From: Paludibacteraceae bacterium
Lineage (GTDB): Bacteria; Bacteroidota; Bacteroidia; Bacteroidales; Paludibacteraceae
DNA length: 60,498 bases
Direction: 5' to 3'
Assembly: GCA_905234685.1 (NCBI GenBank)
Contig: CAJOIR010000008.1
Coordinates: 1 to 60,498 of the forward strand
The notes under the pieces are model-generated. The model saw nothing but the letters and a program-made list of their open reading frames with translations, did not search any database and was not told where the DNA came from. Each line of letters starts with the position of its first letter. The stretch's first letter is position 1. This document shows positions 18,160 to 26,904 of this stretch, one piece after another. Both the position numbers and the translations under genes were made by a program.

Positions 18160-18248
18160 AAATATTGATTGTGGAGGGGTTAAGTGTGGGTGGAAAGTGT
18201 GTTTTGTGCTCAAGTTTCTTACTGAGTACGATTTTTTCTTAAAATAAT

Positions 18249-18280
18249 TTTGTACATAATGTTAATTTGTTGTAATTTTG
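18249..18280 (+). promoter_or_regulatory. Promoter of the 18287 leader / secreted protein gene
   Basis: TTTG at 18249-18252, a 20-bp spacer, then TAATTTTG at 18273-18280. It predicts transcription from about 18286, giving a 5' UTR of about 230 nt before the ATG at 18518. Confidence 0.7.
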
Positions 18281-18286
18281 CGGCAG

Positions 18287-18448
18287 TAAATCACACACAA
18301 GACATGCAGCAACCTATGCAAAATCAGATACTTACATTTACCCCCCCAGTGCGAACAGATAGACGATAGAATTATCAGCGATACTTCGCGGCCATACAAG
18401 CGGCGCCTGACTATTGTGTCTGGTGCCGTTTTGTGTGTTTGTGTGATT
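18287..18448 (+). ncRNA. Candidate structured leader RNA or small RNA
   Basis: Directly after the predicted start site, AATCACACA (18289-18297) is perfectly complementary to TGTGTGATT (18440-18448), forming a closing stem. Inside are a hairpin CGGCGCC/GGTGCCG (18401-18407 with 18422-18428) followed by TTTT, and a smaller hairpin GCGA/TCGC near 18379. A 21-codon open frame (18304-18369) with a run of seven C lies within. It could be a cis-regulatory leader with an attenuator or a separate small RNA. No known family was recognised. Confidence 0.45.
18401..18432 (+). terminator. Terminator-like hairpin in the leader
   Basis: The 7-bp stem CGGCGCC/GGTGCCG (one G-T pair) with a 14-nt loop is followed immediately by TTTT, 86 bp before the start of the secreted protein gene. 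It may act as an attenuator or as the 3' end of a small RNA. Confidence 0.5.
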
Positions 18449-18517
18449 GATATATCTAATAACTATTTGAGACATTAAATAACTTTCAATATAAACCTAT
18501 TTATAATTATTAAACTT

Positions 18518-19822
18518 ATGAGAAAAATCTTTACACTTTTAACCGCAGCGCTTCTCACACTCGCTGCAAACGCTTCTATAGTCACTTGGGACTATGATTT
18601 CCTATATGATGATCTATGGATTTACGCCGAAAATGGTGTTGTTGAAGACGAAGAAAATAATACTTTAGACGGTATTACTGCAACAGCGTCCTCAGTCATA
18701 GGAAATATTGTTTTTTGGGATAATATTGTATTTGAGAACGGCGGGGGCACAATAACCTTTACTTCTTCAATAGGCGATATCTCAAAAATAGAGATACTTG
18801 GAAGTAAAACTTATGAACAATATAATTCAGAAACTTATAATTATGATGTGTTTGATAATTTTACAGGAACTATAAGTGGTGACGAATGGACAATTACTTT
18901 AACAGACAAGAATACCAAAAAGGTGGCAACGTGGAGTGGTACACCTTCAACATCGGTGAATCTAACTTCTGCTGACCTTGAGATTAATGACATTATCTCT
19001 ATTGTCTTTACCATTGCTGACGAGCACACCATAACCTTTGCTAAAGAAGGAGGAGTAGATGGAGATGTGCCTGCTACTATCAAGGTTGTTCCCGGCGAGA
19101 GTTTCACTGTTCCTGTCAACCGTACTCTCTACAAAGAAGGCTACACACTCACAGGCTGGAATGACGGCACAACAACCCGTCTTCCCGGGGCTGTTATAAC
19201 ACCTGACGGTGACATGACACTGACAGCAATGTTCACACAGAATACAAAAGACCTTAGCACAACTTCATCCGCTGTTACCGTTACTTGGGAATTCGGTATA
19301 GGCAATGGCGCTCCGAGTGTTAGCATTGAGGGTAACACAGGTATCCTCGTTGCTCAGGCTTCTGTAGGCGGAGAGACACAGGATATAAAATTGGATATTG
19401 ATGCTACTTCATCGGGAGCAAAGTTCAAAACTATTGGAAATACTGAGTGTGCAAATGTGTTTGAAAATACAATATTCTCTCTCCCCAACAAAGAAGGTGT
19501 TACAGTAGAGGTGAAGACATCAAGCTCTCCCGGAGCAAGTACGTTTGGAGGTAGTACATATTCCTCTATTGAAAACCATAGCACCTATTATGTTGCTACT
19601 TATTCGACAGATGATGTATCTGACCCTGTGGAATTTCAGGTGTTGGGTGGCTCATTGTACTTTTACCTTAAGGCATGCTATCCTTCATCGTCATCATCAC
19701 CCACAACGGGAATAGAGAATACTGTTGCTGATGAGCAACCTGTGAAGCGTCTCATTGACGGCAACATACTTATCTTCCGCGGTGGCAAAGTTTATAGTTT
19801 GATGGGGCAGGAGGTGAAGTAA
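18518..19822 (+). CDS. Secreted protein with InlB-type repeat and sorting-like C-terminus
   Basis: 434 aa. The signal peptide (MRKIFTLLTAALLTLAANAS) is followed by a beta-rich domain rich in Asn/Asp/Thr. A Listeria-Bacteroides (InlB B-type) repeat is at about residues 172-240, with YKEGYTLTGWNDGTT and MTLTAMF. After a second beta domain comes a Ser-rich linker and a C-terminal tail TGIENTVADEQPVKRL with LIFRGGKVYSLMGQEVK, resembling the short C-terminal sorting/anchor tails of Prevotella exported proteins. It is probably surface-exposed. The ligand is unknown. It is preceded by the long structured leader. Confidence 0.75.
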   Translation: MRKIFTLLTAALLTLAANASIVTWDYDFLYDDLWIYAENGVVEDEENNTLDGITATASSVIGNIVFWDNIVFENGGGTITFTSSIGDISKIEILGSKTYEQYNSETYNYDVFDNFTGTISGDEWTITLTDKNTKKVATWSGTPSTSVNLTSADLEINDIISIVFTIADEHTITFAKEGGVDGDVPATIKVVPGESFTVPVNRTLYKEGYTLTGWNDGTTTRLPGAVITPDGDMTLTAMFTQNTKDLSTTSSAVTVTWEFGIGNGAPSVSIEGNTGILVAQASVGGETQDIKLDIDATSSGAKFKTIGNTECANVFENTIFSLPNKEGVTVEVKTSSSPGASTFGGSTYSSIENHSTYYVATYSTDDVSDPVEFQVLGGSLYFYLKACYPSSSSSPTTGIENTVADEQPVKRLIDGNILIFRGGKVYSLMGQEVK

Positions 19823-19871
19823 GAACCTCGCCCTTGGGGGCTGGTTAAGAGGCTAAAAGGCTAAAGGCCAA

Positions 19872-19970
19872 TTCGTAAGGGCGACTCAATGTAGTCGCCC
19901 TTACTATATTTAACCTTGGATTTCACGAATAAGGGCGACCACACTGCGCTGACGCTGTCGCCCCTACGAA
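19872..19970. repeat. Nested inverted repeats built on GGGCGAC (REP-like)
   Basis: A perfect 11-bp stem TAAGGGCGACT/AGTCGCCCTTA (19876-19886 with 19893-19903) is followed by a second hairpin GGGCGAC/GTCGCCC (19933-19939 with 19957-19963). The outer arms TTCGTAAGGGCGAC (19872) and GTCGCCCCTACGAA (19957-19970) are complementary at 13 of 14 positions, so the whole 99 bp can fold as a cruciform. It lies between convergent genes and could serve as a bidirectional terminator. Confidence 0.85.
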
Positions 19971-19999
19971 ACATAAAATAATTATTTAGTATTAAGTCA

Positions 20000-20032
20000 G
20001 TGTATATTAAGCATATATTGAGCATATATTGG
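20000..20032 (+). repeat. 11-bp tandem array, unit GCATATATTGA, 3 copies
   Basis: GTGTATATTAA, GCATATATTGA and GCATATATTGG occur head to tail at 20000, 20011 and 20022. It is the only such array in this window located between convergent genes. Confidence 0.85.
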
Positions 20033-20063
20033 AGTGAGGTTGGAAAGACTCCGTTTTGCCCTG

Positions 20064-21344
20064 TTATGCTTTCTTCTTTGACTTCAGGCGTTTCACCTCG
20101 TCTTCAAGAGCTGCTATCTCTTTCTCCTGGTTGTTGATGGTGGTCAACAGTTCGTTGAGTTCTTCGTTCTCTATTGTTGTAGGATACTGCTCATCAACCA
20201 GTTGGAGGAAGTCAGAGAGCACATTCATATAGTTAGTGAAGGCATCATAAGCCGACTCATAGTATGACCCAGAGTGGTCAATATGGTTCATGTAGCGGAG
20301 ATGTGTGACATCCTGCAGAATGAGCCAGTCGCTCTTAAGGCGTTTGTCCTGACAGAGGCGTACACGCTCTGCCACAGCGTAGAGTTTGTTGATAGCCTCC
20401 TGCTGCAGGTCATTGCCATTGTATGCGGCAAGGTCTTTAGCCTCGCCAGTCCAAGTGACAGGATAAGGAATGGGAATGGTATCGGCAGCAGTGAGTTTCT
20501 TGACAGCCTCCTGCGGCGTGAGGAAGATGAGTTCTTTCTCCAACGCATAGAAAGGCAAGGCTTTGAGGAAGGCGAAGATGCCTGTCTCCTGACGCTGGCG
20601 TATGCCAAAGGTCTCGGCTCCAATCCAGATATTGACAATCTGCTCTTCTTCAGGCAAAGAAGCGAGTTGCTGTGCGTAACGCTCTGCGTCCATTGGGAAG
20701 TTGTGCCATGCAGGGTCTGAGAAGTGGAAAGAGAGTTCATCACTAAGACCTGTGTTGCGGAGCAGGAGTTTTAGTTTGGGGCTTACAGCGGTGTTGTAGA
20801 GATAGTTGGGTGACTTCCAAGAAAGAATCTGTTTGGCACCCTCAGTCATTACGGTCTTGTAACCAAGCTTGAGCAGTTGGTCTCCAATCTCGTCGCTGTA
20901 GAGCAACTCAGTGTTCCAGACTGTGACAGGTTTCTGCCCGAAGAGTTCTGTAATCTGAGCAGCATGCTTGGCGAGTTGCTCTTCGAACTCGAGTTTGTTG
21001 TATTCCGCAGACAGGGAGTATGCATAAGGAGTGCAGACAAACTCAACACACTTGGTCTGAGCAAGTTCCTTGAGAATGTCAATCATCTCGGGAGCATACT
21101 GCTGAAACATGTCAAGCATGATGCCGCTGACACTAAAGGCACAATGGAACTTGCCGTGCGAGAACTGTATCATCTCCTTGACGGTCTGACACAATGGCAT
21201 ATAACTGCTTTCAACGAGCCACGACACCTGCTCTTCGGTCTGCATGTCGTCGTAGTAATAATGGTCTTGCCCTATTTCAAAGAAACGATAACGTTTCAGG
21301 CGGTAAGGAGCATGGAACTGGAAAAGGAATGATATGTTTTTCAT
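20064..21344 (-). CDS. GH57 family glycoside hydrolase (alpha-amylase type)
   Basis: 426 aa. The N-terminus MKNISFLFQFHAPYRLKRYR carries the HxP motif of GH57. The family block WNTELLYSDEIGD contains the predicted nucleophile Glu146, and the RNTGLSDELSFHFSD region matches the conserved block with the acid/base side. No signal peptide is present, so it acts in the cytosol on alpha-glucan. The C-terminal 30 residues are a Lys/Glu coiled coil. It is last in the run debranching enzyme, GT4, GH57 (12 bp from GT4), the conserved Bacteroidales glycogen cluster. Confidence 0.93.
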   Translation of the reverse strand: MKNISFLFQFHAPYRLKRYRFFEIGQDHYYYDDMQTEEQVSWLVESSYMPLCQTVKEMIQFSHGKFHCAFSVSGIMLDMFQQYAPEMIDILKELAQTKCVEFVCTPYAYSLSAEYNKLEFEEQLAKHAAQITELFGQKPVTVWNTELLYSDEIGDQLLKLGYKTVMTEGAKQILSWKSPNYLYNTAVSPKLKLLLRNTGLSDELSFHFSDPAWHNFPMDAERYAQQLASLPEEEQIVNIWIGAETFGIRQRQETGIFAFLKALPFYALEKELIFLTPQEAVKKLTAADTIPIPYPVTWTGEAKDLAAYNGNDLQQEAINKLYAVAERVRLCQDKRLKSDWLILQDVTHLRYMNHIDHSGSYYESAYDAFTNYMNVLSDFLQLVDEQYPTTIENEELNELLTTINNQEKEIAALEDEVKRLKSKKKA

Positions 21345-21356
21345 AATTGTAAGTAT

Positions 21357-22616
21357 TTATCTGTTATATATTACTTTATCATAAATAGCACGGACTTTCA
21401 ATCCTGCATCGTACCAACGTATGTTGTTGACCTCCTCCCGACCGAGTTCGGAGAGTGACTTATACATGGCAGGATACTTGACAATGCTGTAAATGGCATC
21501 CGCCATAGCGTCAATATCCCAGTAGTCAGTCTTTATGGCATGCGTGAGAATCTCGGCGCAACCAGACTGGTGTGAGATGATACTCGGGCATCCGACCTGC
21601 ATAGCCTCAAGTGGCGAGATGCCGAAAGGCTCGCTGACAGAAGGCATGATATATACGTCGCTCTCAGCAAGCATCTCCTGAACCTGTTTGCCGCGCATAA
21701 AGCCCGGGAAGTGGAACTTGTCAGCGATCCCACGTTTGGCAACGAGGTCAATCATCTCGTTCATCTTGTCACCCGAACCCGCCATCACGAAGCGTACTCC
21801 TTTGGTCTTGGCAAGAACACGAGCGGCCGCCTCGACGAAGAACTCAGGCCCTTTCTGCATTGTTATACGCCCAAGGAAGGTGACAACCTTGTCCTTTCTT
21901 GGATGTTTTACAAACTCCTCAGGGTGTGCAAGAGGCTCAACCGCATTATGCACGGTAGAGACTTTTGCCGGATTGATGCCGTATTTCTCAATCACGGTGT
22001 TGCGTGTGAGGTTGCTTACACACATGATATGATCAGCCTCCTCCATACCACGTTTCTCAATAGAGAACACTGTGGGGTTGACATTACCACGTGAGCGGTC
22101 GAAGTCGGTTGCATGTACGTGAATGACAAGAGGCTTGCCTGAGATATGCTTAGCAAAGACACCTGCAGGGTAGGTTAGCCAGTCGTGAGAGTGTATGATG
22201 TCGAAGTCAAGACTGTGTGCGAGCACAGATGCCACCGCCTCATAGTTGCCAATCTCCTCAATGAGGTTATCCGGATAGCGACCAGAGAAAGCTATGCAAC
22301 CGAGGTCATCCGTGCCAATACGGGTAAAGTCGTAGTGTATGCCGTTACGGAGATGATAATACTCTTCAGGTGACATCTTACCCTCCATGCGCTGGCGCAC
22401 GTAGTCGTAACTATTGTCTTTCCACACGACAGGCACTGAATTGGCTCCGATGATACGCAGGAAAGACTGGTCTTCATCACCCCAAGGCTTAGGAATGACG
22501 AATGTGATATGCATATCCTCCTGCTGCGCCATGCCTCTTGTGAGACCGTAACTGGCAGTGCCAAGACCGCCCAAGATATGGGGAGGAAACTCCCAACCGA
22601 ACATTAACGCTTTCAT
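21357..22616 (-). CDS. GT4 family glycosyltransferase (glycogen/starch synthase-like)
   Basis: 419 aa, GT-B fold. The N-terminal domain begins MKALMFGWEFPPHILGGLGT with the GGLG nucleotide-sugar motif. The C-terminal domain has VTFLGRITMQKGPEFFVEA and the EX7E motif region SVSEPFGISPLEAMQVGCP. It lies between the debranching enzyme (4 nt overlap) and GH57, so the acceptor is probably an alpha-glucan, but the exact donor and product cannot be read from sequence. It is cytosolic. Confidence 0.9.
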   Translation of the reverse strand: MKALMFGWEFPPHILGGLGTASYGLTRGMAQQEDMHITFVIPKPWGDEDQSFLRIIGANSVPVVWKDNSYDYVRQRMEGKMSPEEYYHLRNGIHYDFTRIGTDDLGCIAFSGRYPDNLIEEIGNYEAVASVLAHSLDFDIIHSHDWLTYPAGVFAKHISGKPLVIHVHATDFDRSRGNVNPTVFSIEKRGMEEADHIMCVSNLTRNTVIEKYGINPAKVSTVHNAVEPLAHPEEFVKHPRKDKVVTFLGRITMQKGPEFFVEAAARVLAKTKGVRFVMAGSGDKMNEMIDLVAKRGIADKFHFPGFMRGKQVQEMLAESDVYIMPSVSEPFGISPLEAMQVGCPSIISHQSGCAEILTHAIKTDYWDIDAMADAIYSIVKYPAMYKSLSELGREEVNNIRWYDAGLKVRAIYDKVIYNR

Positions 22617-24565
22617 TGTTCTTCCTCCTTGCTTAATTGTTCAACTGTCTTCATAACACTAATGACGGCGGCAACTGAGGGAGCGTAACTCATACCTCCG
22701 TGCCCCTTGTATGGCGGGTTGCCGTCGTAAATCTCGTTGAGTGTGCCGATACATAGTTCAGACATCTCAACTTCGTATCCAACCAAGAGGCGTTGCATAA
22801 ATCCGAGACCACTATGTTTATATACACGCATATATGCACGCGCGTATGCAGCAATGGTGCAAGGCCAGACAGGCCCGTTATGGAAGTTGTGGTCTCGCTC
22901 ATGCTGTCCTCCTATATATACAGGACGGTAATCACCGCTCTTAGGCGAGATGGTGCGCAGACCACGAGGAGTGAGTAACTCCTTAGTGCAAATATCAACG
23001 ACAGCTTTCTGCTGCTTGCGGTCAAGCGGTGAGTATGGCAAACCTGCAGCCCAAATCTGGTTTGGTCTGACCTCTCGATTCTGATAGGCATCAATGACGT
23101 AGTCATAAAGGTAGAAGCCATTCCAGAATATGTCGATGAATGCACTCTTACACAGTTCAGACTGATAGCTCACAAGGTCAGCGCGGTGATCATTACCGGT
23201 CTCGCGAAGCATATCCGCCGTGAAGCAGAGAGCATTATACCAGAGAGCGTTTATCTCAACGATGTAACCGGTACGAGGAGTGATAGGTCGCCCGTTTTCC
23301 ATAGCATTCATCCATGTTGCAGGCCGCTGCGTTCCATCAACCCAGACGAGACCATTGGAGTGGAGATACATACGCGGGTGACGCTGTTTGCGTATAAACT
23401 CAATTATCTCTGCACAGAGAGCACCATATTTCTCCGCTGCATCATGGAGAGAACTATATTCGGCATATTGCTGAATGGCGCGAATGAACCAGAGCAGTGC
23501 ATCAGGCTCGTCCATTCCTGTCAGTTTCACTTTTCCATAGTCTCCTGCGAGGAAAGCCTTCACCTCGTCAATAGCGGTCATATCCATTATAGCCTCCCAG
23601 TATTCAGGTCTGTCGATCTGCAGAGTGCATGAAGGCAGCGAGAAGAACTGTTCGCGAGCTGAGGCTTTGAACCATGGATAACCTGCCAGCAAGTGACACT
23701 TGTCACCTTCACGTTTGTAGAACTGCGCAGCCGAGTTTTTGAGACATGCAAACATGTCGGTACGCACAATACGGCGCAGAGTCTCTTTCTCCCATGTCTG
23801 CTTGAGGGTGCGCGGGTTGACCTCGGTGATGCCAGCAGCGAAGATGACTGACTCGCCTTTCTTCATAGGCATCTCAAACCAACCAGGTACAAGCAGGTCT
23901 TCCTTATAATCATACCCGCGCTCCTGCTCTTTCTGATATTCGATATCTTTATACCAGTGCGGCTCATGAGTGTAGGTCACTGCCTTAGAGAACTGCATAA
24001 AGAGTTGCGGGAACTCAGGATACATGCGGTTAACACGACCGTTCTGCACCTCATCCATGTTGCTGTTAGCACGTGAATTGGCATGAGTGAGTTCATTGAC
24101 GTTACGGAAAGCAAGGAACGGGCGGAAACGCAGAGTAGTAGGTGAGTGCGCCTCCACGAGAGTATAGCGTATGAGTACACGCGGTTCGAAAGAAACGAGC
24201 ATTCGCTCTTTTGTGAGGATGACACCACCTACACGATAGGTTGTTTTGGAAATGACCTCACAGTCGAACTCGCGTATGTACTTGTGCCCATTAGGAGAAA
24301 ACTGGTTCTCTCCATACTTGTGGAGTCCGAGATTGAACTCCGCTCCATGTTGTATGACAGTCTCGTCGAGCGACGAAAGTAGCACATAGTTGTCGTCGCT
24401 CAACTCAGGTAACGGCAGCACCAATTGCCCATGATACTTGCGGGTGTTGCAGTCCACAAGCGTGGTGCTGTTGTAGGCTCCTGCCCTGTTGGTGCGTATC
24501 ATCTCTTTTGAGAGTGAGCGCTCAAGGTTAATCAGAAGCGACTTGTCGAAATTAAGATATCCCAT
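22613..24565 (-). CDS. Glycogen debranching enzyme (GH133-type amylo-alpha-1,6-glucosidase)
   Basis: 650 aa. An N-terminal GDE_N-type domain (about residues 1-230, opening FDKSLLINLERSLSKEMIRT) is followed by an (alpha/alpha)6 barrel. The barrel has WVDGTQRPATWMNAMENG, VEINALWYNAL, NQIWAAGLPYSPLD and GGQHERDHNFHNGPVWPC, conserved in bacterial GDE enzymes. It removes alpha-1,6 branches during glycogen turnover. It overlaps the GT4 start by 4 nt and follows manC by 27 bp. Confidence 0.94.
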   Translation of the reverse strand: MGYLNFDKSLLINLERSLSKEMIRTNRAGAYNSTTLVDCNTRKYHGQLVLPLPELSDDNYVLLSSLDETVIQHGAEFNLGLHKYGENQFSPNGHKYIREFDCEVISKTTYRVGGVILTKERMLVSFEPRVLIRYTLVEAHSPTTLRFRPFLAFRNVNELTHANSRANSNMDEVQNGRVNRMYPEFPQLFMQFSKAVTYTHEPHWYKDIEYQKEQERGYDYKEDLLVPGWFEMPMKKGESVIFAAGITEVNPRTLKQTWEKETLRRIVRTDMFACLKNSAAQFYKREGDKCHLLAGYPWFKASAREQFFSLPSCTLQIDRPEYWEAIMDMTAIDEVKAFLAGDYGKVKLTGMDEPDALLWFIRAIQQYAEYSSLHDAAEKYGALCAEIIEFIRKQRHPRMYLHSNGLVWVDGTQRPATWMNAMENGRPITPRTGYIVEINALWYNALCFTADMLRETGNDHRADLVSYQSELCKSAFIDIFWNGFYLYDYVIDAYQNREVRPNQIWAAGLPYSPLDRKQQKAVVDICTKELLTPRGLRTISPKSGDYRPVYIGGQHERDHNFHNGPVWPCTIAAYARAYMRVYKHSGLGFMQRLLVGYEVEMSELCIGTLNEIYDGNPPYKGHGGMSYAPSVAAVISVMKTVEQLSKEEEQ

Positions 24566-24592
24566 ATATGTTAACTGTTTGGTTATTTGCGA

Positions 24593-25687
24593 TTAACTGT
24601 ATTTGCCGTTATAGAGTACCTGTATGTCATTGACCATCTGGCGGATGTGTTGTTCATTCTGTTTGCGGCATATGAGGAGTACTCCTTCGTTCTCGGCGAT
24701 GATATAGTTCTCCAATCCTTCGATGACAGCGAGTTTGCCGCTCTCGAGTGTTACAATGTTGTTTTGAGCATCGTAGAAGCAACTCTGACTATGCAGACTC
24801 ACATTGCCATTGTTGTCCTTGTCTGAGAGGTCGTAAAGTGACCCCCATGTACCAAGGTCAGACCACCCGAAGTCAGCCTCCATGACCATGACGTTGGAGG
24901 CTTTCTCCATCACGCCGTAGTCGATAGATATGTTAGGGCACTGCGGGAAATGCTCTTGTATGAAAGCTTCTTCGGAGTCAGTGCCGATGACAGTAACGCC
25001 AAGGTCGAACTGCAGCATGAGTTCTGGGAGATAACGGTGAAGAGCATTCATAATGGCATCAATATTCCAAAGAAACATGCCTGAGTTCCATAAAAACTCT
25101 CCGCTCTTAAAGAACACTTCCGCGAGTTCGCGATTGGGCTTCTCCGTGAATGTCTTCACAGGCATGATGCTGCCTTGTGCTGCCGATTGATGGCGGTCAA
25201 TCTGAATATAGCCATATCCTGTCTCAGGGCGAGTTGGTCGCATGCCGAGAGTGAGAAGACAGTCGTGTTTTGCCACATAGCCGAGTCCTTCGGCTATAAC
25301 TCGGCAGAACTCCTGCTCATTAGTAATCAAATGGTCGCTTGCCGCCACGACTACGTTGGCATTGCCGCCTTTGCAGTGTGCACGGATACGCGCCATAGCA
25401 TAGGCGATACACGGCGCTGTGTTGCGGCGACATGGTTCACAGAGTATATTCTCAGCAGGGAGATCCGGCACTTGCTCCAAGATAGTGGCTTTGTAAGCGG
25501 CATTGGTAACTACAAGAACGTTTTCCACAGGTACAAGTGTGCGGAAACGGTCAACAGTCATTTGCAGGAGGCTACGCCCAGTCCCGAAGAAGTCAAGAAA
25601 CTGCTTTGGGCGGTTGTTACGAGAAAAAGGCCAGAAACGGCTTCCGATGCCGCCAGCCATTATGACGCAGTAGTTGGATTTATTCAT
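24593..25687 (-). CDS. manC: Mannose-1-phosphate guanylyltransferase
   Basis: 364 aa from the ATG at 25685-25687 (MNKSNYCVIMAGGIGSRFWP). The nucleotidyltransferase signature GGIGSRFWPFSRNNRPKQF and the substrate block FTEKPNRELAEVF are intact. It makes GDP-mannose from Man-1-P and GTP for glycan synthesis. It lacks the C-terminal isomerase domain of bifunctional ManC proteins. A box TAACTTTG at 25740-25747 supports a start upstream of the glycogen run. Confidence 0.93.
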   Translation of the reverse strand: MNKSNYCVIMAGGIGSRFWPFSRNNRPKQFLDFFGTGRSLLQMTVDRFRTLVPVENVLVVTNAAYKATILEQVPDLPAENILCEPCRRNTAPCIAYAMARIRAHCKGGNANVVVAASDHLITNEQEFCRVIAEGLGYVAKHDCLLTLGMRPTRPETGYGYIQIDRHQSAAQGSIMPVKTFTEKPNRELAEVFFKSGEFLWNSGMFLWNIDAIMNALHRYLPELMLQFDLGVTVIGTDSEEAFIQEHFPQCPNISIDYGVMEKASNVMVMEADFGWSDLGTWGSLYDLSDKDNNGNVSLHSQSCFYDAQNNIVTLESGKLAVIEGLENYIIAENEGVLLICRKQNEQHIRQMVNDIQVLYNGKYS

Positions 25688-25739
25688 GGCAATTCGGTTG
25701 TTCACAAGGCATCATGCATGAGGGCATAATACCTCGCCA

Positions 25740-25771
25740 CAAAGTTATATCATATTCCTAACTTACGCAAG
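25740..25771 (-). promoter_or_regulatory. Promoter of manC and the glycogen run
   Basis: The minus-strand TAACTTTG is at 25740-25747, with CTTG (one mismatch to TTTG) 20 bp upstream at 25768-25771. Confidence 0.55.
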
Positions 25772-25788
25772 CGTCTTTTTTATGTTTC

Positions 25789-26766
25789 TTAACATAGATT
25801 TGTTGCTGAGTAGCGGCAGACAATATCATCCATGATGGTGAAGACCTCGTCGCGTGTTTCAGCACGGAGAAGGGCAATGCGCGTCGGTCGGAAATCAGGG
25901 AGACCTTTGAATACAGGCGAAGCAGCGAAGTGTCGTCTGCTGTGTACGATGCCTTTACGCTCGTCGCCAATCCACTCAATGCTTCGGAGTACATGCTGCT
26001 TAAGTATATCCACCTGCCACTGCATAGACGGGGGAGACCAGTGTTCGCCCGTATCAAGAAAAGCGCCTATCTCACGGAATATCCAAGGTCTGCCGAAAGA
26101 AGCGCGACCTATCATAATGGCATCAACACCGTAACGTTCGAAGCACTCACGGGCACGCTCGGGAGTAGTGACATCGCCGTTACCGATTACAGGAATGTGC
26201 ATGCGGGGGTTGTTTTTAACTTTCCCAATGAGAGTCCAGTCAGCCTCTCCAGAATACATCTGACTTCGTGTGCGTCCGTGAATGGTGATAGCCAGAATGC
26301 CGCAGTCCTGCAACGCCTCTGCGAGACAGACAATGTTCTTCTGCTCCTCGTTCCAACCAAGGCGAGTCTTGACAGTGACAGGAGTATGAACGGCGTTGAC
26401 TACAGCTTTAGTGATGGCTATCATGCGGTCAGGGTATTGCAGGAGCCCGGCTCCAGCACCTTTGCCTGCGACCTTGCGCACCGGACAACCGAAGTTAATG
26501 TCAATATAGTCCGGTTGTGCCTCTTCGACTATTTTAGCCGCCTCTGCCATTGACTCAGGCTCACGACCGTAGATTTGTATGCCTACAGGACGCTCAGCGT
26601 CAGATATGGTGAGTTTGCGCATAGTGCGAGAGACACTGCGTACGAGAGCATCGGCATTGACAAACTCGGTATATACCCGGTCAGCACCGAAGCTCTTGCA
26701 TAGCAAGCGGAAGGCAGGGTCGGTGACATCCTCCATAGGCGCCAGATATAGTGGGTAGTGAGTCAT
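25789..26766 (-). CDS. dusB: tRNA-dihydrouridine synthase, DusB-type
   Basis: 325 aa FMN-dependent TIM barrel that reduces uridine in tRNA D-loops. It opens with YLAPMEDVTDPAFRLLC. The catalytic Cys lies in DINFGCPVRKVAGKGAG, and the FMN phosphate-binding segment VIGNGDVTTPERA and IMIGRASFGRPWIF are present. The length and motifs are normal. The promoter box TACCTTTG is at 26790-26797. It is divergent from gldE across a repeat-rich region. Confidence 0.95.
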   Translation of the reverse strand: MTHYPLYLAPMEDVTDPAFRLLCKSFGADRVYTEFVNADALVRSVSRTMRKLTISDAERPVGIQIYGREPESMAEAAKIVEEAQPDYIDINFGCPVRKVAGKGAGAGLLQYPDRMIAITKAVVNAVHTPVTVKTRLGWNEEQKNIVCLAEALQDCGILAITIHGRTRSQMYSGEADWTLIGKVKNNPRMHIPVIGNGDVTTPERARECFERYGVDAIMIGRASFGRPWIFREIGAFLDTGEHWSPPSMQWQVDILKQHVLRSIEWIGDERKGIVHSRRHFAASPVFKGLPDFRPTRIALLRAETRDEVFTIMDDIVCRYSATNLC

Positions 26767-26789
26767 AGAGTATAACAGAAATTATGGGG

Positions 26790-26797
26790 CAAAGGTA
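26790..26797 (-). promoter_or_regulatory. -7 box (TACCTTTG) of dusB
   Basis: The minus-strand TACCTTTG ends 23 bp before the dusB start. No TTTG was found at standard spacing. Confidence 0.55.
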
Positions 26798-26865
26798 CGA
26801 AGAATAATTCAAAATTCATAATTCTTAATGCATAATTGAATGTATGGTAGGTTAGAAACAGACTG

Positions 26866-26898
26866 ATGTTCCGTTCATGTTCCGTTGATCCTATAGTC
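26866..26898 (+). repeat. 11-bp tandem repeat, unit ATGTTCCGTTC, 2 copies plus a third 11-mer
   Basis: ATGTTCCGTTC (26866-26876) and ATGTTCCGTTG (26877-26887) are followed by the 11-mer ATCCTATAGTC (26888-26898). That third unit shares CCTATAGT with the arrays at 41374 and, in reverse complement, 52834. Confidence 0.8.
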
Positions 26899-26904
26899 TT
26901 TTCT

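Larger units (their letters stand above)
17968..18248. other. Gene-free divergent intergenic region with repeat arrays
   Basis: This region lies between the mpl promoter and the leader promoter at 18249. It contains two abutting 11-bp arrays (18060-18125 and 18127-18159) and the 11-mer GAGGGGTTAAG (18174-18184) that also follows the array at 3958. Nothing coding was seen. Confidence 0.75.
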
